A DNA stretch of 64,000 bases. Source: Cristatella mucedo (lineage: Eukaryota; Bryozoa; Phylactolaemata; Cristatellidae). Positions 49,101 to 61,600 of the stretch are shown here, piece by piece. The stretch is from assembly GCA_009760855.2 (NCBI GenBank), contig WPIO01000021.1, positions 3,818,501 through 3,882,500 on the forward strand. The letters run 5' to 3'. The translations under genes were made by a program, and so were the position numbers. The notes beneath the pieces were generated by a model. That model saw only the letters and a list, made by a program, of their open reading frames with translations. It was not told where the DNA came from and made no database searches. Each line of letters starts with the position of its first letter. The stretch's first letter is position 1.

Positions 49101-50138
49101 CAAAATTGGCTCTGCCAGCATATCTCCTATTGAATCAGCTCGAAATCTAGGCGTCACATTCCAAAGCGACCTCTCGTTAGACGACCACATCAGCTCCACA
49201 GTCAAATCTGCTTATTTTCAGCTTCATAACATTGCTAAAATTCGGGCTTGTTTAGATGATGATACCACGTCCAAGGTGGTCCATGCATTCGTGACATCCC
49301 GTCTCGACTTCTGCAACTCACTGCTTACTGGCCTACCAGCATGTGCGATCAGGCGATTGCAGCTGGTGCAAAACTCTGCAGCTAGGCTTGTCTGTCGTGA
49401 ACGTCGCAGTTGCCACATTACTCCGCTTCTCGCCGACCTGCACTGGCTACCAGTCAAGCAACGGATTGACTTCAAGGCTTTGTCGCTCACTTTTAGGTAA
49501 CTTCACTCCTTGGCTCCAGCCTATCTCTCAGATATACTCCCCCATCAGGCCAAGCATCGTATCACCCACTTTTCGGAATACAACAGTCTACAAATACCTC
49601 ATACAAACCTCAAATCCTTTGGAGACCGTGCATTTAGTTCGTATGCTCCCAAAGCCAGGAACTCCCTCTCGACCTGCGTCAGAACATCCCCTGACCTGAC
49701 CACATTTAAAAAGAACTTAAAACACACCTATTTAGGACAGCATTTAGTGGGTCCCTGTGATTCGTCCTTCATGTGCTTATGCGTGCGGACACTGTGCATG
49801 CTGCCACTAACCACATTTGCATGCTGACCGTGTGCATGTCACCCCTAACCACGTTATTCATTTTGTTTGTTTATCAAGCATGATTTTACTCACCATTCAA
49901 TTGCATTTCCATTTGCAGCAAATGTAAAGCGCCTAGAAAGAGATTGAGTTCTCTGAGGGCACTTTATCAAGTGCATTATTATTATGATTATTATTATTAT
50001 CTCAATATCCATCTTTTCAAGTCCACCACTATAGAGATTTCTTAAAGTTCATCTCCAGGTCAAAGAAAACTACAAGCCCTCCAGACCCTACACCTATTAT
50101 TCTTCTGAGATGCATAAAGTTGCTGCTGGCAAGCTATA

Positions 50139-50230
<92 letters not shown>

Positions 50231-52617
50231 TATATATTATATATATATATCTCTCTCTCCTTGGCCTCAGATCTTGTCTCTTTGTCTTACAAAAAGGCTG
50301 CTGTTTGGGCAATATAATTTAGAAAACGATAGTAGACAAGGAGAATTTCAACATCTTCTGCAAAGTCTCCCTACTGCCATTCCCAGCAAAGACATTAGAA
50401 CGAGTAGTGGCAGATCAGTTAAACTCCCGGATCAAAACTTCAAATATAGCAACCAAGTTCCACTCAGGTTTTAGAGCTAATCACTCCATAGAGACAGCAC
50501 TGCTGTGAGAGTATGGCAAGTGTGAGCGTATTCTCAGGAATGCGGACTTAGATCTAGTCTCCCTGTAGGTTTGTTGGATTTCTCGTCAGCATTTGCTAAC
50601 CATTAATCACAAAGTCTTTCTCGAGCACCTATAATTTTGTCTCGGCATCACTGGATAGCAATGGTTTAGTCATATCTCAGTGGGAGATTTCAGCGCATTG
50701 ATGTCAATGACAACCGTCATCGGGGGAGCCTTTTAAGTAGCGAGTACCCAGAGATCTTTGCTTGGCCCATTTCTGTTTACAGTGTATACTCTCGTTTTTA
50801 CCTATGTAATCGCCAACCACAGTTTAGGATTTCATTTCTACATGTGCTTTGATTCATCCTAGCTTTCCAACATGTTGAAGTCCATTAACTCCCTAGCAGA
50901 ATGTACTGATGACACGTACACTTGGATGGCAGCAAAATCGAATGACAATAAAACCAGCTATGGGCAAACCTTACTGTGTTACTCAGAAATCAGAAAGCTT
51001 CTCAACTCTCAAAATGGACAGTACATCTTCTGTAACATCTGCATGCAATCTGGGTGTCCAACTCCAAAGTAACCTTTCACTAGATGAATATGAATGACTA
51101 TATGAATTTTTTCTAGATGAATTTTTTAGACTATTCATCAGCCTATAAGTTGTACTAAAAAAATGCTAAATACAATTTGAAGCCTCTAAAACGCCCACAA
51201 ACATGTCGTAAGACTAGCAGAGTCGCCAATACATTTGCTTATCAGCTGGCAACCATCATGTCATCGCCACCGTTGCCGCTCAGCTCTCAGTCCCTGAGCA
51301 AAGGTCACTGCCTGCAATGACACGTGCGAGGCTACGCACCTGAGACAAGAGAAACAGTGCCACGATGGGTTCGACGCGGGCTGCCTCGCCCTGTAAAACA
51401 AGCAGAAGCGATCTGTAAGCAAGCTGTGCTGCATATACATGCACACACTTGCATTGGCCAATGCACAAGCATAGACATGCACAAGCGGAAGTCATGTCCA
51501 CAAGGGGAGGGGACCTTCGACGAGTCTCAAAAGTGTGTTGCTCCTACCGTTCGATGCGCTACCCTACGTCTTCAGTATGGTTCAAACGAACCAGCAGTCA
51601 GTTGGTATAGCTTGATAGTAGTGCCAATCAACCAATGTTTGTTCTTGTTTGCTGCGACCCACATCAGTTTGACACCACATGTGAATGCAGTATTGGGGGA
51701 CTAATGATCAGAACACTGCCTCTTTTGTATAGCTACAGAAGAGCCTTTACGGATATCAACATCGCTTGCAGCGGCAATAGAGGATCGCCCACCGCAGGAT
51801 TAGAACCCACGAACTCGAGACTAAGGTCGTGCAAAGCAACCGCCTTACCTAGTGTGCCATCACGGCTCATTGTGTGCTTATCCCAAGGAACGGCCTACTT
51901 TAAAGTTCGGCTAACCGTGTCACGACAGGCCATCGCAACGAACACATCTGCAGGTCAGGCGCTATCACCACAGCATAAGAGGTGCATACCTGCATTCGGG
52001 AGCTAGACGATCGACGAGGAATTATCGAGTACACGTACAGCGATATAAAGAGCCTATCCAGCAGATGATCGGTAAGCACGTCGTTGAGAGCCTCGATGTC
52101 AAGGCTGAGGATGTCGTTCATGTAGTGCAAATGGTCAAGATGCTCCGACACGTAGCTGCTCAGCCGTCCTCGGCTCCGGTGACTGTAAAAAAGAGTGCTG
52201 GCTAGCCATGCCTGAGGGCGCAGACTGACAATGGTCAACTACAGATATACGCAGCTCAGAAGACAGCTCAGATCAGCACAGATCAGCAGACAGCAGACAA
52301 ACTCGACGAGAACGAAAAAATGTAATTGCAAAAGGCAGGTCAAACTATGCAGTGCTATGAGTCGAAAAGCAGCTGCCTCTGCTACTGCACATAACTATAT
52401 TGCTTGGCCATCAGACGATGTGCCACAGATGATGGCCAGACGATGGCCAACGATGGGCAGTAAGCCTTACTAAAATGCAAAAGCTTCCCCATCGAGTTGA
52501 GACACCATCAGCCAGTGAACTTACCAAAAACAGCACTGCGAGTGCTCCCCAGTTGCACACATGCCAACTAGTAAATACTGCCTCGAAGCCTACTCCTTGG
52601 TACACGTAGAATATCAA

Positions 52618-52693
<76 letters not shown>

Positions 52694-55600
52694 CCCCTCC
52701 CTCCCTCTCTCTCTTCCTCTCACTAACCGATACCAAGCTTTCAGGACATATACCATTGGCCCATTTCAGGAAGCATGATTTAAACCGTTTGTGGTCATTA
52801 CAACTAAATTGGTCGAGGGCAGGGCTCTCTGAGCCACCCAGTCTTCAAATGGTCCTCTCTGTCGAGCTAGATAGCTAAGATCGACAGAGCACGAAGGTGG
52901 CCCAGTGCTCAGCTCAGTGCAAACGTCACCACATGGAAGCCGGCACCCATTCATCATGTGTGCATCTGCTTTTCAACTGAGGTGCTAGAATTGGATCTGC
53001 TTATGCCTTCACGGGCTTATTTTGCAATTCAAAGGCTTCGGTATCTGGTCGAACAAACAATTCGATGGAAATAGATGAACTGTTGCACAGAATGAGTCTG
53101 AATGCACAAGGGAGATCAGTAAAAGTTTGCCGCCTGGACTCTGGGCAGCAAGTCATCCCCATGCATGCAGCTCCGAACTGAGGCAAACCCACAGCTAAAC
53201 CCTTTGCATTGCTAAACAAGAGTCGAATCCTATCTGGCTGCAGTCACTCGTGAGCACTACCTCAGCATTTAAAGCCAAGATAATTACATGCAAGCTAGAC
53301 CAGCCAGTGGGTTGCAAGTCACGTTTTCGCCAGGGCTTACAACTTTTTAGCGGCTGGCACTAATGTAGGGGTAGAGGCAGTTGCAGTTAGCTTTTGCAGT
53401 CGATTGCAGTTGCACTTCTTGCCCATTCTGCCAACACAGATGTAAGCATCGATGAAGCAGTTACTATCATTTGCATATCCAGAGGTCACACGCACACAGC
53501 TTGGCATACACAAACAGGGTACGATGGGAGACTACCAGAGGTCCGAACGGTCTGCTGATGCGACACGAAGGACAATGCTGCCACCATGCATATTGCCATA
53601 CATGCACAGGTGGTGGCGATCCCAAATCAAACCAAAATTCCATCCCCACCCTTAGTCGTCAGAGAGACGATGAGAGAACGATTGCAGTTAAGCAGAGCCA
53701 ACTAATATCGGGCAGCCCTACAGGACTGTCTCTGTCGCTGCAGCTGCTCCACGACTGCATATACACAACAACTCTCTAGGTATGAAGGTGAAAATGCTCG
53801 TGGAACGGGCTATGTTCAAGAGGTTGGACATATTCACCCATATAACAGTGGTAACGCTGAGAGTAAATCATTAACCCAGCAGGCACGTGCACTCAGAAGG
53901 CAGATAGTGAGACCGGGTTGGCAGCTCGTGCCCGCCGGCATCACACTGATGAGAACAAGTGCTCTCTCCCTTAACTTAGAACATGTCAAGGCATACACAG
54001 TGGCTAGAAAGAACCTACACGACCGGAGGTCCTGCTGTGGCAAGAGCCTTAAATCAAGATGGAGTGGGACCAAGGCTCGGACAAAGACTAATGCTGTCAC
54101 TTGGGGAATTCCGACAGGCAGACTTGAATAAAAGCCCCCTTTAAAGCCACATCGGGTAGAGACAGATCCGAGGGTTGCCAGTAAGACCCTTGCTGCCACT
54201 GATTGCCACAGCAAGACTGTAGTTCTGGGAACGCTGCTCGGCTGCTAAAGGTGCTGCTCAGGCTGCCTAGCTGGGCCCGCCTAGGCAGCCTCCCTCCCCC
54301 CTCCCATCCACCACGTCTACCCAGGAAGAAGAGAGTAAGTAGCCCAGTGAGGGTACTCAGACCGGTGGGCTCCAGCAAATTAGCAGCCACCGTAACATGT
54401 TCAGCCACGTGACGGCTAACCATGACAGAAAGAAATACCCTAGACAGCCAACCTCCTGAGGTATAGGCACAAGGCTTGCAGCGAGTCGTCCGGTCGTCCA
54501 CTACAGGCCGAGGCTCCGAGAGGAGTTTCGGCCCGATTAGCTGCAGTCAGCACTCCTCACTTCGGAGGCAATCTCACTCAGATTCTCTGACAGGCAGACG
54601 CCAGATCAAAGAGATTATTGCCAGTCTGACATGGTCATGGTGGCATAAAACATGACACAGTCTGCTGCGATCATCAACCATCTAAACTCGCTATTTTGGT
54701 TCAAGGTGCTAGCTGCCTGCACGGCCAACATCGGCTGATGATACAGCTACACTCCAGGTGCAATCCACTTTTTGAAGGATTACTGCCAAACGATAACATA
54801 CACACACGCACCATGCATCCATAAAGAGTTCAGCATATCTCGGACATGCGGTTCACTGGAACTTGAGGGGCATGCATGGGGTGCTCTCACTTACTCGCTA
54901 TCGTTGCGCACACAGCTGTCCAGCTCTAGAACATGGCTGCCGACAAACCACACCAGATTTGAGAAGTAGGGAGCAGCAGTGTGATCGCGAATGAACCTGA
55001 GCATAGGTTTGTTGTCCACTGTAACGATGCAATGACGAAAAATTCCAAATATGGATGCACGCATATTTTGGATAGCAAACGACATTTGACAATACACTGC
55101 AGCTACGCGAATAGCCACGAGCTTTAGGGAACAGGAGTAACAAACAGCCAACTTCAGTGCACGAACTAGACGGTAGGTTCTTGCATGCATGCCAATGCAC
55201 ATAATGCAATCTTGGTGCATTGGTTTTACAGTGCAGACACTGTCAACAGTAGCTGACTACTCAAGACTACAAGGCGATGAATGCTTCGCACCCTTTATAA
55301 GAAAATATTGGACGTTATTTTCTCCCTTTACCCTCCCTTACCTCGCCTGTGCTGGCAACGCCAGGCGAAGTGCCACAGAGACAGTCGCACTGTCAGAGGA
55401 AAGATTTCGGGTGGCTAACGATACTGACTCGGGCAGCTGGAGTAAGGTTCAAATCCTTCTGCGAGCAACATCCATTCTCGGCCTTGACTTGATTCGCTTT
55501 TTATTCAGCAGAAAACATGCTCTTGGAGTCAGACTATAAGTGTCTATGGAACTCAAGAAATCCGATGATTAGTTAAGGCATGTTAATCTATATAGTACTT

Positions 55601-58600
55601 TTTCCACCACCATACCTTTCTCTAAAATACCCGATAACTCATGAAATAGATTATTGGGGGAGTACCAGGTAAAAGCTATAGTGAACAGTGCGTGCAGCTG
55701 GCCGTAAAGGTACATCAAGCTTGCAGGACACATGCTGCCTGCAAACTTCAACATCTGAGGCTCAGATTGTCAGTGAGACTGTGGAGAATTAAATCGGCAG
55801 CACAAAAAGAAGGCAATGCAGCAAGCACGAGCTCGACAAACAAAGTTAGCCACATTTGTAAAGCATGGTCAAAGTGGTGCAGGCTCGCTACTACCTTGGC
55901 AAAAGTGGCACTGGAGGCAGAATAAAGACTAGAAGGCAAGATCTCTTTCAGCGACGGCACGACCGACTGGCTGCAGCTAGCCACGATTAGATGGCGCTCA
56001 CACTCTTAACAGTAGGCCAGAAGACTACTCGTCTGGTCAAGGACGATCGTGCCATCATCTCGAGTGCCAAGGGAAGAGCACGGTAGCAGTGCGATCTCGA
56101 TGGCCCGGCTGAGCAGGCTGAGCACAGTGAGCACCCGCACACACTTTGCAGCAGCACACGGCTGAGCAGGCTGAGCACAGTGAGCACCCGCACACACTTT
56201 GCAGCAGCACACGGCTGAGCACAGTGAGCACCCGCACACACTTTGCAGCAGCACACGGCTGAGCACACACTGCGCAGCAGGCAGCTATAGGAGGGCGCTG
56301 GCAAGAGCAGACGATGAAGGCCTTGGGGAGCAGTGGCAGGAAGTATCTAGTGATTATTAATTATTGATTAAATAATAATTATACATCTATTATTATAATG
56401 ATAATTACAGTTATAATAATTATTAATATATTAAGTGATTATTAATTATTTGCAAGAGTATCCTTTTTCGAGCAGGAACTCACACGTTCACTGCAGCCAC
56501 GCCCACACCAGTGGCAGTGGCAACATGCCAGTCACACCGATCCAGTAAACAGAGCTCAGACACTTCCTGCCGAACCCCCATTGCCGACAGGAGAAGACGT
56601 ACCTCGGTATACGTTCAACGTTATCGTCCGTACAGCGATCCTCACCATGCTCTCAGAATGATTGAAGAACTTTATGGCTTCGGTGTACAGCGCAAAGTCG
56701 TTCGTTTGCTGTGGGCAGACAGGATATTGTTGAGAGACGCGAAACAGTAATGCCACAGCACAGACGGTCTGCCCACGTGATGGGCAGCCATCGTTTACAT
56801 CGGGCTGAATGGCAGGCCAGCACTATCAGAGAAAATGCAGTCTGCTACCGCATGCTACGATGTGCCAGTGGGTCGCTGCTCCCAGAGGCCGGTACTAGTG
56901 GGTGGTCAGAGCAGAACATCGGTGCATCAGACCCGACGACAGATCGACAGGCGCCGGCCTGCCAGCTGCTCCGAATGGCTGCCGTCGGCACACAGCGCTG
57001 CGTCCGGCCGCCGGTTAGAGCACGAGCAGCCAAACAGGAGTGAGCAAGACGAGGTCGAGGATCCACCGGCCAACGATGACAACAATGCATAGTGATCTGC
57101 ACGTGGTCCTTGCAATAACCCCATCCTGCCTCTCGAGGCTACACTCTTGCAAAGGAGCTTTCCCGAACTTCCCCTGCACTCGCCGGGACACAGGAGGGAC
57201 GTTTGTTCACGGACGTTTGTTCAAGCGTGAGGCTGTGAACTGCAGTGGCATGCGTGTTCGTCATGTGCAGCTTCGGGGCTCAAGATGATGCTAAGGTCAA
57301 GCAGGCGGGCAAGGGCATGACTGCAATTCAAGTCTTGCCAAACAGCCCTGCTACAGCAAACTAGTAGCATACATTCATCAGACTCGACTAAGGCCTGCTT
57401 GGCATTAGATTTCTTAAACAAGCCAGCTAGCATCGTGCACACGTAATGATCACTAACACCGGCCGAGCAACAGCAGCTGGGCTTGCTTGCACGATGAGCG
57501 CTGCGACAGTGCTCAATCCGTTGGAATTTCGAGACGTTCAGCAGAAGGGCAAGGACAGGGCAGACATTCAAAGAAGAACGGAAGTCAGCCAGTGCAGGTC
57601 GGCAAGTAGTAGTGCGATGTGGCAACTTCGGGCTCAGACAGATGAGCCTAGCTGCAGAGTTTTGTGCCAACTGTAAGTGCATGATTGCACACTGGCTGGT
57701 ACACCAGCTAGCAGTGAGTTACAGAAGTCGAGAGATGATGTTACAAATGCATAGACAAATTTGGATGTAGTATCCCTGTCTAAGCGAGCCCGAATTTTAG
57801 CAATTTTATGTAGCCGAAAGTGGGCAGACTTGACTGTGGAGCTGATGTGGTCGTCTAGTGAAAGGTCACTTTGAAGCACAATACCCAGATTGCATGCAGA
57901 TTCAACAGAAGATATGCTGGCAGAGCCGATTTTGAGCGCCAAGCTTCTACATTTCTGAGTCAAACTTGGTTTGCTTACAACTAGCGAGTTGGTTTGTATT
58001 GCCATTCAATTTGAGAAAGTTTGCCACCATCCATGCGCGGATGTCAGCCATACATGCCGAAATGGAGTTGGGAGAATTCGGCGTACAGGAAGGCAGGGAG
58101 GGAGCAAAGCAAAGGTACAACTGAGTGCTACCTGCACAGGAGTGAAAGCCTAGTGGATTGTGCTCGGCGATCACATCGGCAAGAGGGGAGATTATAAACT
58201 GTGAAAAGAAGTGGACCGAGCAAAGAGCCCTGAGGTAACCTGTATTTCAGTGGTTCCTCTGACGACTTTTTCTGTTTGCATCAATACTCTGGAATCTCCC
58301 ACTGAGATAGGGCCTGAACCATTGCAGTGCAGAGACCAGAGATGCCCAAGCGAGATGAGAGGCACTCGAGCCGGACTTGGTGATCAATAGTGTCAAATGC
58401 TGCCGAAAGAGCAAGCAAATCAAGCAGAGAGATTTCACCTAAGTCTGCACTGATAGTCACCACTGATACAAAGAATCGACAAGAATCGACTGATGCTAAA
58501 ATGTTGAAACAGAGAACTAGGCCTCAGCACGCCATCATCGGCTATGGGGTAGCTGGTGCGAGACTTGTGGAGAGTCAGCTGACGGCATGAGCCGCTGCTT

Positions 58601-61600
58601 TGAAGCTAACCAAAAAGTTCACCACTCATTTCTGACCAGTCGTCCATAGTTCCAAGACTCTGCAAGCGCAAAAACATCGGCAACAACAGGCAGCTACGCC
58701 ACAACGTAAGTGACAGCAGCCTGCTGCAACAGACCCAGGCATGAAAACAGGCCTCCCACGTTGGCACATTCATGTAAATCAATCTTAAGCCACTTAACAT
58801 GCTACAGCGTGCGCCAGCATTTCGCACCTCATTGTAGAAAAAGTGTATCGTGTGCTTGTTCAGCTTCAGTGACAGCGTCTTCAGAAAGGATATATAATAT
58901 GCCATGACCTGACAAGAAATATACCAGCTCTGATGCTGCAGCATTGTGAAGTGGGAAACACGAAGCACGCAATAGCGCGGCACTTCAAACGAGCCAAGGC
59001 TGCTCAGATACTGAAGTGTCACGACAACAAGGCCAAGCCGACGGATGCCAAGTCAGCAGCAGACCGCCGCTGACCGAACGATTGGCCACGGGTCCGTGCC
59101 ACCAACGGCCGCGCATGCCTCAAGCCGAGGCTGGGCATTGCACGGGGTGCCACGGCAGCTTCGGGGGGGGGGGGAGGAGGGGTGGAGTGAGTGGGTTGGT
59201 GGGTGTGGCACGAGGCGCCAAGTGGCGTGCAGAGGAGCCGAAGCTCAGTGGAGCGGCAGCTGATGCGTGCCGCAGCCGATGCCTACTTCCTCGTCCGAGA
59301 AGTCAAACTTGTGGCAGATGATACTACTGACGTGATTGTTCGACAGGAGGTAGTCTGCAAAAAGAAGTCGTAGCCTTCGCTAGCAGCCGGCTTTCAGCCG
59401 ACCGCACGGCTGCTGCGTCGCCGGCCGACCGATTACCGGGACACCGCTGGCTGGGCCATGCTCACATATTGATGTCTCGTTGCTGATGTTATCGAACAGT
59501 ATGTTGAGCGTTTGGAGTAGCTGAACGCATATCTGTCGGCCCCACTTCTGCTCCAGGTACCGAAGAAAGAACATGAGCATGTTCTTCTCCAGAAAGAAAC
59601 TGCAAAGTCAGAGTGCGCTTTGCTGCCCATGTTTGCAGACAAGATTCTGAGCAGCACAACGGGGTAACAGTAGCCTCCTGAAGATAGGCACCAAGAAGTG
59701 TTCAGGCTGTAGGCAATCAAAAATCGCTACGTCTATATGAAAAGCAAAGCTTATTCGGAGCAGTGCTGCATAGTGACCGTGTCAGCAGAATATGAGCTTG
59801 TAGTAATCTCCTCCGGCTACTTGCTGGTTTACTATCTGAACGATCATTTGTATGCAGGGCTGTCGTGTGAGGAAAAAATGAGCAGACAGAGTGACCACTT
59901 CCAGCAGCACGCTGTAGGCTCTCACGATTCGGCATTCGTTGCACTTACTGCTCAGACAATGAATTGCTTCGCTCACGAATGAGAGCATGAGAGCACAAAG
60001 AAATCGGCACCGATGACAAGATTTTTCGAAACGATCGCTACTTGGCAAATGAAAAGGAGAATGCACGAGATTCAGACTTGCAAAACAGATAAGTTGGAAG
60101 GCTCTGAGCTGCACGAAATTGCCAGTGAGTTGAGAGATAATGAAGGCTGAAAGAAACAGACATAGATGAAGACCTGTGCCATCGATACGAGATCATACAC
60201 GGATCACAATATCAATATACATTTCCAGTAGTCATGGCAGAGTAAGGCTAAATAAAAATGGTGCCACGTGACACTCAGACATACCAACAAAAGACGTACG
60301 AGGCAATTGAAGATGCTACCAGCACACAGCTGCACAGGTACTCACTCGAAAACGCTGCTGTCATTTTGGTCACCCCATATCAATATTTCCGAGATAGATC
60401 TCAACGTTTCCACAAGCAACCCCTTATTGGACTCAGTAATCGTCTGATTCTTCTGCAGTACAGCATACAATTGCCTAAAATAACAACACAAGCACATGCC
60501 CCTGTCATATGAGGGATTGCCTATGCCATGGCTAAATTAAAATCAGTAGACTAAACGCGAAAGCAAGATGGGAAGGCAGAAGGCAAGAAAGTACGCCATG
60601 CTACTGGCAGAAGTTAATGGAGCAACGTCCTGAACATATGACAGCTATGCTCATACGCTACATCTGCAGCCAATCGCTCCAGTTGCTAATGCCTAACAGC
60701 TATAACTAACGTTTGGGTGCCGAACTGCGATACCCAGCTAAGAAGGAACCCCGGTGCCACAAAACAGCATCTGCCGTTAACTCTGAAAAGCTTAGTGTGA
60801 GCTTCGCTTTGGATGCTCTACAGAAATTCAACCAGGAAGAACGTTTAATCATCGAGGCCCAACAAGATACAGATGGAGGTGCATACATAGGCGACAGGGC
60901 TAGACAGCTGTGGCGACCAGAAGGGCTGCAGTACAATCAAAGGCTTTCCACAATTACACGAATGACATTTCAACCTGGTGTTGACAGTCATGGTCCCAAA
61001 GCTGTTTGCTTTTTCACTATGTTTGCCATACTTGTCTAGAATATATCTAGGCATGCGAATCCCAACTGATGTCAGGTGCCTGCACGAAGCAGCTGTCTGC
61101 CATCATGCACTAGAACCCGTTGGACAGTAGAGTCAAACCAACACAAACACCTTACCTTGTCGCTTAGATGCACTGCCAGTTTAACAAGTGACAACGGTGA
61201 AAGATCGGTATTTACGTAAAACAACGCATTTATATTTCAGCTGCACTCAGCACCGGGGTATGCCAACATGCAATAATCTTAATTGGGCTCTGAAAATGGA
61301 TTTACGTGCCAGGAAGGCCTGAGCTCAATTCCGACCATAGCAAGACCCACTCATCTCCATCATGCAGTGCGATGTGAAAGCCTTAGGTTCAACAAGACAA
61401 ATAAATTCATTATGATATATATATTTATGTTCGGCAGTCAGTCTGACACTAGTCACACTCTCCATTTACACCACCAGCTGGCTGTCTAGACCATCGACAT
61501 CTGCTTCCAACTCACTCGCTACTGATCGGTGGTAAGTAGCTGTAAGAAATTCTGAAACACATTAACAACTAAAACTAGAAGAAATTAAAAAAAATGATCA

